This document shows positions 1 to 8,518 of a stretch of 64,000 nucleotides of DNA, piece after piece. Source of the DNA: Chloracidobacterium sp. (lineage in GTDB: Bacteria > Acidobacteriota > Blastocatellia > Pyrinomonadales > Pyrinomonadaceae); contig JADJJY010000001.1 in NCBI GenBank assembly GCA_016706275.1, positions 682,001-746,000 of the forward strand, in the 5' to 3' direction. Position 1 is the first letter of the stretch, and every line of letters starts with the position of its first letter. The position numbers and the translations under genes are program-made. Below the pieces are notes generated by a model, which was not told the origin of the DNA, did no database searches, and saw nothing but the letters and a program-made list of their open reading frames with translations.

Positions 1-373
1 TGTCACGGATCGGGTTGACCGAGCCCTCGACGTGGATGATATTGTCATCGTCAAAACAGCGTACGACCTGGATGACGGCGTGGGTTTCGCGGATATTGGC
101 AAGAAACTGATTGCCCAAGCCCTCGCCCTTTGACGCACCGCGTACCAGGCCGGCGATATCGAGAAACTCGACCATGGCAGGCACAGTCTTTTGAGCGTTG
201 TTGAGCTTTTCGAGTACGGCGAGACGTTCGTCAGGTACCGCAACGACGCCGACATTTGGCTCGATGGTCGCAAAAGGATAGTTTGCCGCAAGCGCCGCCT
301 CTTGTGCGGTCAGTGCGTTAAAAAGAGTAGATTTTCCGACGTTGGGCAGGCCAACAATTCCAGCTTGTAACAT
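1..373 (-). CDS. ychF: Obg-family ATPase YchF (5' part only)
   Basis: Cytoplasmic ribosome-associated P-loop NTPase of the Obg family; characterised members hydrolyse ATP rather than GTP and are linked to stress responses and translation quality. Only the first 124 residues are here, read leftward from the ATG at 371-373; the rest lies beyond base 1. Visible are the G1 loop GLPNVGKST (residues 8-16), the segment NVGVVAVPDERL (40-51) and the G3 region DIAGLVRGASKGEGLGN (72-88), where the usual GTPase glutamine is replaced by a hydrophobic residue, as is typical of YchF. The next gene upstream on the same strand ends at 447, so the 73-base gap could carry a separate promoter. The family assignment is firm; completeness cannot be judged. 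Confidence 0.95.
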   Translation of the reverse strand, partial: MLQAGIVGLPNVGKSTLFNALTAQEAALAANYPFATIEPNVGVVAVPDERLAVLEKLNNAQKTVPAMVEFLDIAGLVRGASKGEGLGNQFLANIRETHAVIQVVRCFDDDNIIHVEGSVNPIRD

Positions 374-446
374 AAGAGCGTTTACCCGCAGGGGTTCAAA
401 AACTCCAATTTTACAATTTATCGCTGCAATTGCGAAGACGCCCGTT

Positions 447-1331
447 CTATTTTCTCGCGTAAAACATACCGATCCCGGTCAGCCGTGCGGTGTTTTGTGC
501 GTTAAGCCACGGGTGTTCTTTGACGGCCAATTGAGGTATTTCGGTCTCGGATATCTCGCCTGCAAGCTCGCGTTCGGCAAGCGAGTAGATAAAATACTCG
601 GCCTCGCGGGATATCTTTGTTAATGCTGCGATCTCGTCAGACGTGAGTTGTGGGTATCTTGCCAGTATGCGGTCATCTATCGGTTTGCCAAAGTTTTCGC
701 CCCACTCGGTCGCGAGTTCGAGAGCAGCATTTAGGAGTAGAGTTGAAAAACCAAAATATGTTTCGTTTTTTGGAGTTTCAACCAATCGGGATCTCTCCGG
801 CAGCATGACTGTTCTGGCTTGTGGTTCGGACGGGATACATCGTTTGGCAAAGGACTCGGGAAAATGTTTGATAAATGTCAGACGAGCACTCTGACCGTCC
901 GCCAACTCAAATATGGCCGCGTAAAAGCCTGGCCGCAGGTGGCCGATGTGGAGTCTGTAATGCCGATCTTCCTCACCAGACGGGGCTTCGTAATGATCGG
1001 CCTCAAAGTCTCTGGCGCGGTCCAACACGTCGATCGACGAGATCGCCGAAGGAGCTATCGGCATTTCGAGCTTTTGCCAATGTATCGTTTGATCTAGACG
1101 CACGTGGCTCAGTTCGCCCGAACTAAATGAAGTGATCTGGACAGGACATTGTCCGGGCGGCACATTTTCGGCAAAGGGGTGACACTCGACGATGATCGCA
1201 GGGTCGATCTCAATGCTCTCGCCATCACCGCGATCAGGGAGAGTTCCTCCGGCAAGCTCGAAGAGGGTTCCGGCAGGAAAATATGGGTTTTCTGCAAGCG
1301 CGATCAAGCGGCATGTAGGGTTATCGGTCAT
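447..1331 (-). CDS. Conserved-looking protein of unknown function (294 aa)
   Basis: I do not recognise the family. The protein has no signal peptide or membrane segment. The N-terminal two thirds alternate short beta-rich stretches (for example residues 85-160, with RLHIGHLRPGFYAAIF), and the last third is clearly helical and acidic/aromatic, ending in GIGMFYARK. It starts with an ATG 11 bases downstream of the stop of the metallo-beta-lactamase-fold gene (1343-2284), so the two are probably co-transcribed, and ychF follows in the same direction. Codon use matches the neighbours and the opposite-strand frames over it are shorter and fragmentary, which supports coding. Function cannot be inferred from context. 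Confidence 0.7.
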   Translation of the reverse strand: MTDNPTCRLIALAENPYFPAGTLFELAGGTLPDRGDGESIEIDPAIIVECHPFAENVPPGQCPVQITSFSSGELSHVRLDQTIHWQKLEMPIAPSAISSIDVLDRARDFEADHYEAPSGEEDRHYRLHIGHLRPGFYAAIFELADGQSARLTFIKHFPESFAKRCIPSEPQARTVMLPERSRLVETPKNETYFGFSTLLLNAALELATEWGENFGKPIDDRILARYPQLTSDEIAALTKISREAEYFIYSLAERELAGEISETEIPQLAVKEHPWLNAQNTARLTGIGMFYARK

Positions 1332-1342
1332 TTCGTTGATCG

Positions 1343-2284
1343 CTACCGTGTCGACGCGGGATAGACCGGGACTTTGCCCGACGCGATCGAATCGTGTGCC
1401 GGAACCATCTTTATTTCAGGAAAACGTTTGTGAATGGCGGCGATGCGTGCGATATTTTCGCGGACCAGGTCGTCGTCTTCGCGAACAAGGCGGCGGGAAA
1501 GCCACGGCTTTTCAGTCGGAATATCCACGCCCTCATTTTGCCAGACTAGATCTCCGAGCAGCGCGTAGCGGGCACCGGTCGGCAGCGAGATGAATGCTAT
1601 TATCGATCCGGGCGTATGGCCGGGAGCGGGGACAAGGACTATCGAGCCGTCACCCCAAACGTCATAGCTAGACGGAAATCCTAAATATGGCCCGTTGTCG
1701 AAACTGTATTCTTTGTAATTTACATTCGGAAAACTATTAACGAGGGCGGTCATCGACGAGCGTGACGAGATAAACGTGCGTTCGGCACCCGAGACCCAAA
1801 CCGGTGTTTTTGGCGGTAGGCTATCGAGCCCGCTGACGTGGTCCCAATGAGCGTGAGTCAGGATGACGCCGGCAAGTTTGTCCATCGGATAATCGCTTGA
1901 CCCAAGTTGGTCGCCGACGCTGCGGCCGTTTTTATATGTGGAGATCTGCCGCATGAGCCACGGCATCGTTTGAGTGTGAGCCTCGATATTGCGGCCAAAA
2001 CCGGCGTCAAACAGCAAGTCGCCCTTTGGATGTCGGACTAGAAATGACGTCATCGAAAACTCGCGCTTGCTGCCGAAACTACCACCACGATAGGCAAACA
2101 TCGCGTTGCTCGACATCGACCCGGTCGGGAGCGCACTCATCGTCATGCCTGCGGGTGGCGTAGCGACGGGCAGCGATTCGGCCGCTAGCGGTGTAAAATC
2201 AAGTTTTGCGGAGGTAAATGTCCACGCCAGGAAACCGAGGCCGATAATTACAAGTACGCCCAAAATTTGTGCAAACCTTTTCAT
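1343..2284 (-). CDS. Membrane-anchored metallo-beta-lactamase-fold hydrolase
   Basis: Zinc hydrolase of the MBL superfamily, related in layout to secreted lactonase-like members. The complete metal-binding set is visible: THAHWDH in the middle of the protein, then APGHTPGS, then the bridging Asp in LLGDLVW and a final His in MVPAHDS. The first 20 or so residues after the ATG at 2282-2284 form one hydrophobic helix (MKRFAQILGVLVIIGLGFLA), so the catalytic domain probably faces the periplasm, either anchored or released. An in-frame TTG at 2351-2353 would add 23 polar residues before the helix; I prefer the ATG because the signal-anchor then starts the protein. Substrate is unknown: AHL-type lactones, phosphodiesters and other esters are all possible. 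It probably heads an operon with the 294-residue gene downstream. Confidence 0.85.
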   Translation of the reverse strand: MKRFAQILGVLVIIGLGFLAWTFTSAKLDFTPLAAESLPVATPPAGMTMSALPTGSMSSNAMFAYRGGSFGSKREFSMTSFLVRHPKGDLLFDAGFGRNIEAHTQTMPWLMRQISTYKNGRSVGDQLGSSDYPMDKLAGVILTHAHWDHVSGLDSLPPKTPVWVSGAERTFISSRSSMTALVNSFPNVNYKEYSFDNGPYLGFPSSYDVWGDGSIVLVPAPGHTPGSIIAFISLPTGARYALLGDLVWQNEGVDIPTEKPWLSRRLVREDDDLVRENIARIAAIHKRFPEIKMVPAHDSIASGKVPVYPASTR

Positions 2285-2431
2285 AAATTGGAGCGGCCGG
2301 CGGGATGAACGACTATTTCCGAAAAGGTTATACCAATTGCTTGTTTTCGACAAGTTCGCGTCAATGCGGTGTCGTAAATTGTGTTTTTATGCCGACTTAA
2401 AGTAACTTAATCTAGAGTTTCGCGTGGGTTT

Positions 2432-4414
2432 ATGTTGATCTCGGCCCTCTTAATAATATTGATCGCTCTCGGCGGCATGATGCTGACGTACACTGTCGCA
2501 AAAGACGAGCGGTTTATGTGGCGCCTGGCCGCCGGAAATATTGTCGGATCGGCCATTTTTGGGCTGACCGCGTTTGCCGCGGCTTGTCTTTTTGGATTTG
2601 GCCCGGCGACGATACTCGTTTCGCTAGGCGTCACGCTGCTGCCGCTATTGTTATTGCAGAAAAAGGACTTACGCAATAATTTTCTGAGCGACTGGGCGAA
2701 AGCAAAAGGCAAACTGCAGGGTGGCGGCGGTAAGCGGATCAAGAGTGTCGCCTATTACGCGTTTTTTGTCTTGCTGTTTTGGTTCTTTTTTGACCAAGCG
2801 ATGTATGAGCTAAAAGACGGCATTTACACGGGCGGCTCAAATAATCTCGGCGATCTGCCGTTTCATCTCGGTGCGATATTTGGCTTTACCGACGGCAATA
2901 ATTTTCCACCGCAAAATCCGTCGTGGGCGGGTGCAAGGTTTTCGTATCCGTTTATCGCAGATTTTCTGACCGCGTGTTTTGTGAAGCTGGGCGTCAGAGT
3001 AGAGACCGCGATGTTTTGGCAAAATTTTTCGTGGGCATTGTCGCTGCTCGTTTTGCTCGAACGCTTTGTCGCCAGGGTGACGAGCAGCAAACTTGCCGGA
3101 CGGATCGCTCCAGCGCTCTTGTTTTTCTCAGGTGGACTGGGTTTCGTCTGGTTTTTCAAAGACTATTGGGAATCAGGCCAAAGCATTGTAAATTTTTTGT
3201 GGCACCTGCCAAAGGACTACACCATCGGCGACCATTTTCGCTGGGGCAATTCGATGGTCGTGCTGTTTATTACGCAGCGGAGCCTGCTACTAGGAATGCC
3301 GCTGGCGGTGCTCGTGCTCGGATGGCTTTGGAAAGTGTTTGCCACAGAGGACACGGAGAAAGATGGGGCCGCTCCTTCATTCCTCAACTCCTCAACTCCT
3401 TTACTTCTTGGCCTCCTAGCCGGTATGTTGCCGCTCATCCATCTGCACAGTCTCGCGGCGTTGTTTGTCGTGACGGGATTTTTATTCGTCATGCAGCCTG
3501 CGAAATGGAAAACGTGGATCATTTTTGGCGTCGGCGTCGCCGTTATCGCGATACCTGAATTGCTCTGGTCGATGTCGGGCAGCGCTAGCGAGACGGCGAA
3601 GTTTTTCGAGTGGCACTTTGGCTGGGACAAGCGTGACGACAACTTTTTTTGGTTTTGGATCAAGAATACGGGAATTGTGATTCCGGCGGTCATTGCGGGG
3701 CTTTATCTTCTATTTTCACCGCAGAGACGCAAAGACGCTGAGAAGAAAGAAAAACCAGTAGATCAGATCACGGCGTCACATCGTGACGGCGTCACTTTGG
3801 CCTATTTTTACATCCCATTCGCTGTCCTATTTATCATCTCTAACGCCGCAAAGCTCGCTCCGTGGGAATGGGACAATATTAAGGTTCTGATCTATTGGTT
3901 CGTCGGGTCGATACCGCTTATCGCTCTGGCGATAGCGTGGGCTTGGGAGCAGACGGGGTTGGCAAAGGTCGTCGCGGCATCGTGTTTTGTCGTGCTGACG
4001 CTCGGTGGAGCCTTGGATGTTTGGCGAACGGCTTCGGGGCAGATCAAGACCAGAGTGTTTGAACGCGAGGCGATGCAAGTCGCCGCCGGTATCAAACAAA
4101 AGACCGAACCCAATGCTCTGTTTCTAAACGCACCGACGTATAATTCTGCGGTGGTGCTGTCGGGACGGCGTTCGCTAATGCGGTACAGCGGCCATTTGTC
4201 GTCGCACGGCATCGATTATTTGCCGCGAGAAGACGATTTAAAACGCATTTATGAGGGCGGCGGAGTGGCGGATATCCTCATGCGAAAATACAATATCGAA
4301 TATGTGCTCATCTCGCCCGAGGAGATAAATTCGATGAAAGCGAACGAGGACTTTTTTCGGAAATACCCTGTGATCGCGGAAGCCGGACAGTATCGGGTGT
4401 ATAAGATCAAATAG
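2432..4414 (+). CDS. Polytopic membrane protein, probable GT-C-type glycosyltransferase
   Basis: A 660-residue integral membrane protein with about 12 hydrophobic segments spread over residues 1-560 and a soluble C-terminal domain (about 560-660). The loop after an early helix contains LGDLPFHLGAIF, reminiscent of the acidic first external loop of dolichol/undecaprenyl-phosphate-dependent GT-C enzymes; this is resemblance, not proof. The C-terminal segment (ALFLNAPTYNSAVVLSGRRSLM) resembles tails of PMT-like acidobacterial proteins. The stop codon TAG (4412-4414) shares its G with the GTG start of the next gene, so the two are translationally coupled and probably act in one lipid-linked sugar pathway. 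Two internal loops carry short repeat-derived inserts, described separately. Exact substrate and donor are unknown. Confidence 0.75.
   Translation: MLISALLIILIALGGMMLTYTVAKDERFMWRLAAGNIVGSAIFGLTAFAAACLFGFGPATILVSLGVTLLPLLLLQKKDLRNNFLSDWAKAKGKLQGGGGKRIKSVAYYAFFVLLFWFFFDQAMYELKDGIYTGGSNNLGDLPFHLGAIFGFTDGNNFPPQNPSWAGARFSYPFIADFLTACFVKLGVRVETAMFWQNFSWALSLLVLLERFVARVTSSKLAGRIAPALLFFSGGLGFVWFFKDYWESGQSIVNFLWHLPKDYTIGDHFRWGNSMVVLFITQRSLLLGMPLAVLVLGWLWKVFATEDTEKDGAAPSFLNSSTPLLLGLLAGMLPLIHLHSLAALFVVTGFLFVMQPAKWKTWIIFGVGVAVIAIPELLWSMSGSASETAKFFEWHFGWDKRDDNFFWFWIKNTGIVIPAVIAGLYLLFSPQRRKDAEKKEKPVDQITASHRDGVTLAYFYIPFAVLFIISNAAKLAPWEWDNIKVLIYWFVGSIPLIALAIAWAWEQTGLAKVVAASCFVVLTLGGALDVWRTASGQIKTRVFEREAMQVAAGIKQKTEPNALFLNAPTYNSAVVLSGRRSLMRYSGHLSSHGIDYLPREDDLKRIYEGGGVADILMRKYNIEYVLISPEEINSMKANEDFFRKYPVIAEAGQYRVYKIK
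3342..3405. repeat. Short repeat element inserted in frame in a coding region
   Basis: Two repeat-like motifs in succession: CCACAGAGGACACGGAGAAA (from 3342) and a direct repeat TCCTCAACTCCTCAACTCCT (to about 3400). Both are low-complexity word patterns of a kind that I know from intergenic repeat elements in many environmental bacteria. Here they are read in frame as a hydrophilic linker (ATEDTEKDGAAPSFLNSSTP) between two membrane helices of the protein at 2432-4414. Confidence 0.5.
3717..3795. repeat. Second in-frame repeat element with adjoining inverted repeat
   Basis: CACCGCAGAGACGCAAAGAC followed by GCTGAGAAGAAAG (3717-3749) matches the same general type of purine-rich repeat word, and 3775-3787 forms a small hairpin GTCAC-atc-GTGAC within a repeated GGCGTCAC. 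It encodes the hydrophilic loop SPQRRKDAEKKEKP and following residues in the membrane protein at 2432-4414, again between predicted helices. Confidence 0.45.
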
Positions 4415-6438
4415 TGGACGAAGAGAATATACAGATCGACGAGGAGCAAAAGCCGGACAAATTCTGGATCGTTTCCTCAATTTTAATAACCGCGATCGCC
4501 GCGTTTTTGCGGTTTTTTTGGCTCGCCTCAAAACCTCTGCACCACGACGAAGGCGTCAACGGGTTTTTTCTGACAAACCTCGTTCGTGACGGCGTTTATA
4601 AATACGATCCCGCAAATTACCACGGCCCGACGCTGTATTACATCGCACTGCCGTTTGTTAAGTTGTTCGGCCTAAAGACGATACCGATACGCGTGAGCGT
4701 CGCTATATTTGGCCTGTTGACGGTCGTTTTGGCGCTTTTTTTAAGACGCTATATCGGGAAAACGGGCAGTTTGTTTGCCGCACTTTTTCTCGCCCTGTCG
4801 CCGGGAATGGTCTATATCTCGCGGTATTTTATTCATGAGATATTTTTTGTTTTTCTCAGTCTGGCGGTCGTTGTTGCGGTCATATATTTCATCGATAAGA
4901 GAAAGGCCGGCCCGTTTGCGACGCTCTGGATGATACTGCTCCTGATGATGTGTTTTGTGCCGTCAGCTCTAAATCTGGCAGCATTTCTTGGCGGTGAAAG
5001 CGCATGGGCGGTATGGGCATTTGCCATCGCGTTTTTGATCGTCGAATCGGCACTTATTTACTTTGTGATTCGGATGGTTCTCGAGTGGGATGCGGGGCGG
5101 CCGATCTATTTGATACTGGCATCTGCGTCGATAGCGTTGATGTTTGCGACAAAAGAAACCGGTTTTATTACGATCGGGACAATGATGATCGCGTGCTTCT
5201 GCGTGTGGATATGGCGGGGAATTGCGGCTGGTGATGCTTTTCAGCGGCTGAAATGGCCGCTGATCGGCGGACTTCATCTTGCGGCGTTGCTCGCGGCGAT
5301 CTTTTACAGAAAAGAACTGACAGACGGCGCGAAATGGACGTACGGAAATTTTCTGGGCGAGGGCAAGATACAGGAGCCTTTCGCGTTTTACGCCATCGTC
5401 GTTTTAACGCTTGTGGTCATATTTGCGTGGGCGGTATTCCTCTATTTTTTCCGACAGCCTGACGAGAGCACTTTGGCGGATGACGCAAGCCTTACTTGGT
5501 CAAATCTCGCACTTGGCATCGGTGGCGGCAAGGATCGGATGTTGATGATCGCGGCTCTCGCAACCGTGTTCGTCTATATCTCAGTCCTATTCTTTTCGTC
5601 GTTCTTTACCTACGCCGAGGGCGTCAGCAAAGCTTTTGAGGCATACACCATTTGGACCAAGACCGGCAGCAAAGACCACACGCAAAACGGATTACTCGCT
5701 TACGTTAGATGGGGCATTAAGGTCGAAACACCGCTGCTGTTGCTCTCTGCGCTCGGTGCTGGGATCGCGTTGCTCAAAGGGAAACACCGTTTCGCGTTGT
5801 TTGCGACGCTTTGGTCGCTGGGGCTTTTTCTTGCGTATACGCTCATCCCGTACAAAACGCCGTGGCTCGCACTTAGCTTTTACCTGCCGATGTGCATCGT
5901 CGCGGGATACGGCATTAACGAGTTGATAAATACACGCAATATCTTGCCAAAAATTGCCGGTGTTATTGTCGCTTTTTCGGCGACGGGGCTGCTCGCTTAT
6001 CAGACATACGACCTGAATTTTGTCCGTTACGACGACGAAGAGATGGCCTACGTCTATGCCCACTCAAAACGCCCGATGCTCGATATGGTCGCAAAGATCG
6101 AGTATTACGCCGACAAGAGTGGCAAAGGAAAAGAGGCGACCATCGAGATCGTTTCGCCCGATTACTGGCCGCTGACGTGGTATCTCAACGAATACAGCCA
6201 CGCTAATTTTCACGGGTCGCTGGTCGATGCAAACGTAGCCGAAATGATCGTCGCGAAAAAGAACGATCAGGACAGAGATGTGATCCAAAAATACTCGGCA
6301 CATTATCGCTTTGCCGGTGTCTGGGCGTTAAGGCCCGGCGTTGATCTGATGCTGCTAGTGAAAAAAGACCTTGCGGACAAAGACGCACAGGACCTATACC
6401 GCATACCGGAATGGGTCTCGCCGGAACTTCGCCGCTAG
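4414..6438 (+). CDS. TIGR03663-family membrane protein (Agl23-like, GT-C fold)
   Basis: A 674-residue polytopic membrane protein. The first external loop carries HHDEGVNGFFLTNLV followed by YKYDPANYHGPTLYY, the hallmark of the TIGR03663 family, which is annotated in archaea as flippase-activity-associated Agl23 and resembles ArnT/PMT glycosyltransferases. About a dozen helices run to residue 550, then a soluble tail of about 120 residues (IEIVSPDYWPLTWYLNEY). The start is GTG at 4414-4416, overlapping the previous stop by one base, so it depends on translation of its neighbour. Known members are not biochemically defined; transfer of a sugar from a polyprenyl carrier, or a role in its flipping, is an inference. 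Confidence 0.85.
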   Translation: MDEENIQIDEEQKPDKFWIVSSILITAIAAFLRFFWLASKPLHHDEGVNGFFLTNLVRDGVYKYDPANYHGPTLYYIALPFVKLFGLKTIPIRVSVAIFGLLTVVLALFLRRYIGKTGSLFAALFLALSPGMVYISRYFIHEIFFVFLSLAVVVAVIYFIDKRKAGPFATLWMILLLMMCFVPSALNLAAFLGGESAWAVWAFAIAFLIVESALIYFVIRMVLEWDAGRPIYLILASASIALMFATKETGFITIGTMMIACFCVWIWRGIAAGDAFQRLKWPLIGGLHLAALLAAIFYRKELTDGAKWTYGNFLGEGKIQEPFAFYAIVVLTLVVIFAWAVFLYFFRQPDESTLADDASLTWSNLALGIGGGKDRMLMIAALATVFVYISVLFFSSFFTYAEGVSKAFEAYTIWTKTGSKDHTQNGLLAYVRWGIKVETPLLLLSALGAGIALLKGKHRFALFATLWSLGLFLAYTLIPYKTPWLALSFYLPMCIVAGYGINELINTRNILPKIAGVIVAFSATGLLAYQTYDLNFVRYDDEEMAYVYAHSKRPMLDMVAKIEYYADKSGKGKEATIEIVSPDYWPLTWYLNEYSHANFHGSLVDANVAEMIVAKKNDQDRDVIQKYSAHYRFAGVWALRPGVDLMLLVKKDLADKDAQDLYRIPEWVSPELRR

Positions 6439-6535
6439 ACTGCTAACCCAGAATTCCTGCTGATCTAAAACCAATACCGTCCATGTTTTTCTACGGAACT
6501 ATTTTTCTGCGCGATAGGCATTGCCAAAAATCCCA

Positions 6536-6560
6536 CTGACCGAAAACCTTTTTTGGTCAG
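6536..6560 (+). terminator. Hairpin between the GT-C pair and the M28 peptidase gene
   Basis: CTGACC and GGTCAG pair around a loop containing A- and T-runs that can extend the stem by about four pairs. There is no T-tract after the stem, so termination is uncertain; it may instead lie in the 5' leader of the peptidase gene. Confidence 0.3.
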
Positions 6561-6602
6561 CATCGTATAACAATCATCTATCGATCCAGGAGAATATATT
6601 AA

Positions 6603-8249
6603 ATGCAAAATTTTCGACGATTTACAGCACTACTTATCCTAGCCGTCTTTCTGCTCGGCACACCATCGACATTCGCGCAAAAGGCAAAGCCAGCAGTTCC
6701 ATACTTTGGCAATGTCGAGGGCGTGACAGCAAAACAGCTCAAAGATTATCTGACTTTTATCGCGTCCGATGAGCTTGAGGGCCGCGACACGCCATCGCGT
6801 GGGCTGGATATCGCGGCGATGTTTATTGCGCAGCATCTGTCGAGCTGGGGAATCAAACCTGCGGGCGACAACGGTTCGTTTTTTCAAAAGGTTCCGCTGC
6901 GGCGTCTGCGAATAGCGCCTGAAAAGACGCGTCTCGAGATCAGCGGTCAGCCATATCTTTATGGGAAGGATTTCCTCGCAAGCATGGTCAACGGCGAGAT
7001 CACAAATAGCCCGATGGTGTTCGCCGGAAACGGGTGGGTTGTGAAATCAAAGAATGTTAACCCGTACGAAGGTATCGACGTCAAGGACAAGGTCGTTGTC
7101 ATTGTAAATGGGCTGCCAAAGGGCGTTACGAATGCCGATCTTCAGGGGCCAGACGGCGGCTCCTATAGCTCGCCGAACTACTACGCCCAGGTGAACGGCG
7201 CCAAAGGAGTGATCGTAATTGCGACCTTTACCCTGCTTGCAAATATGGAAGCGAACCGCTGGAACGCTGTTGAAAAAGGCATCGTTCAGTACGGCAAGCC
7301 GGCGACGACGGCTATTGCTATTCCGACGCTGAGCGTTACTCCACGGATCGCCTCTGCGTTGTTTCAAGGAGAAAAGACTAGTGGTAGCGCGATCTTTACA
7401 AAAAACTATACGGGCGAAGCGATGGAATCTTTTGACCTGAATGCAAATAAACGGGTCAATGCGTCGGTCACAACAAAGACGGAAAACATCTTCACCCAAA
7501 ACGTTGTCGGCATTCTAGAGGGCTCTGACCCTATTTTGAAAAACGAGTATGTCGCGATCGGTGCCCATTACGATCACGTCGGCATGAATCCGTTCGCACC
7601 GGGCCCGGACAAGATATGGAACGGAGCCGATGATGATGGCAGCGGAACCGTTTCGGTGCTGTCGATAGCCGAGGCATTTGCCAAAGGCAAGGAGCGGCCA
7701 AAGCGTTCGATACTCTTTATCTGGCACGCCGGTGAAGAAAAAGGTTTGTGGGGCAGCGAATATTTTACCAACAATCCGACCGTTCCGATCACGTCTGTTA
7801 TAACCGAGCTAAATATTGATATGATCGGCCGATATCAAAATCCGGGCGATGAAAATCATCCGCAAAATAAACGGCTACCCAAGCCGCACGAGATCTTTAC
7901 CATCGGGTCAAAGATGATGAGCACCGAGCTTGGCGAGATCAGCGATTCGGTCAACAAGGCGTTTCTCAACCTCAATTTTAATCAGGAATACGACGGCCCG
8001 ACGCATCCCGACCAGTTCTTTTACCGCTCAGATCATTTTAACTACGCCCGAAAAGGCGTGCCGATCATCTTTTACATGGACGGCGACCACGCGGATTATC
8101 ACCAGCCGTCCGACTCGATCGAAAAGATCAATTTCGAACAGATGGAAAAGGTTGCGAGGACGATCATGGCGACCGGCTGGACGCTCGCAAATGGCGCAAA
8201 ACGCCCGACGGTCGATAAACCGCTGCCGGCAAGCGTCACGGGAAATTAG
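6603..8249 (+). CDS. Secreted M28-family zinc metallopeptidase with PA domain
   Basis: Exported di-zinc aminopeptidase/carboxypeptidase-like enzyme of 548 residues. A signal peptide covers residues 1-25 with a likely cut after TFA. Residues about 130-280 form a protease-associated (PA) insert (GIDVKDKVVVIVNGLP). The catalytic domain shows the M28 ligands in order: IGAHYDHVG (His), WNGADDDGSGT (bridging Asp), WHAGEEKGLWGS (catalytic Glu-Glu pair), NIDMIGR (Asp) and the last His in HADYHQPSDS. An AGGAGA ribosome binding site at 6589-6594 fixes the start. It opens a run of exported proteins on this strand; a role in nutrient peptide degradation is likely but the substrate is unknown. Confidence 0.92.
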   Translation: MQNFRRFTALLILAVFLLGTPSTFAQKAKPAVPYFGNVEGVTAKQLKDYLTFIASDELEGRDTPSRGLDIAAMFIAQHLSSWGIKPAGDNGSFFQKVPLRRLRIAPEKTRLEISGQPYLYGKDFLASMVNGEITNSPMVFAGNGWVVKSKNVNPYEGIDVKDKVVVIVNGLPKGVTNADLQGPDGGSYSSPNYYAQVNGAKGVIVIATFTLLANMEANRWNAVEKGIVQYGKPATTAIAIPTLSVTPRIASALFQGEKTSGSAIFTKNYTGEAMESFDLNANKRVNASVTTKTENIFTQNVVGILEGSDPILKNEYVAIGAHYDHVGMNPFAPGPDKIWNGADDDGSGTVSVLSIAEAFAKGKERPKRSILFIWHAGEEKGLWGSEYFTNNPTVPITSVITELNIDMIGRYQNPGDENHPQNKRLPKPHEIFTIGSKMMSTELGEISDSVNKAFLNLNFNQEYDGPTHPDQFFYRSDHFNYARKGVPIIFYMDGDHADYHQPSDSIEKINFEQMEKVARTIMATGWTLANGAKRPTVDKPLPASVTGN

Positions 8250-8274
8250 AATTTCGGGCTTTCTTTTTAGAGCT

Positions 8275-8294
8275 TAATTAGTAATTACTAATTA
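8275..8294. repeat. 20-bp perfect A/T palindrome in a TAATTA-repeat tract
   Basis: TAATTAGTAATTACTAATTA is its own reverse complement. It sits in a tract of related TAATTA/GTTAATTA words extending to about 8309, 25 bases after the peptidase stop codon. It could be an operator, a transcript hairpin or simply low-complexity repeat DNA. Confidence 0.5.
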
Positions 8295-8314
8295 GCTAAT
8301 TGTTAATTATTTAT

Positions 8315-8518
8315 GTGAAAGCAGTCTTAGTATTTCTAGTCTCGATAGTAATTTGCGGCGTCGCCGTCATGGCTCAGACGACGGCGTTCGTACGGGTTAA
8401 TGTTATTCCGATGGACCGCGAGCGGGTTCATATGATGAAAAACACTAATTATGAAAAGAAATCTTGTAACCGTGATCACGCTGATGTTCACTTCGATAGC
8501 GATGTTTGCTCAAGATGA
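8315..8518 (+). pseudogene. Remnant of a secreted amidohydrolase gene (N-terminus only)
   Basis: Starting from GTG at 8315 the frame encodes a signal peptide (VKAVLVFLVSIVICGVAVMA) and then QTTAFVRVNVIPMDRERV, which resembles the start of secreted metal-dependent amidohydrolases, where this segment leads into the first beta sandwich. After about 8430 the similarity ends: the frame runs into and out of phase with the next gene (start 8451) and stops at 8518. No catalytic HxH follows. The likely reading is a deletion that removed nearly the whole enzyme. A short functional exported peptide is the alternative. Recognition rests on about 18 residues only. Confidence 0.5.

Noticed and set aside
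380..420. tRNA T-arm-like GGTTCAAAAACTCC upstream of ychF
   Set aside because: No cloverleaf can be formed around it and there is no matching acceptor stem.
2923..3558. 211-codon frame inside the first GT-C-like gene
   Set aside because: Same strand, other frame; Arg-rich, no ribosome binding site, and the main frame has clear membrane helices.
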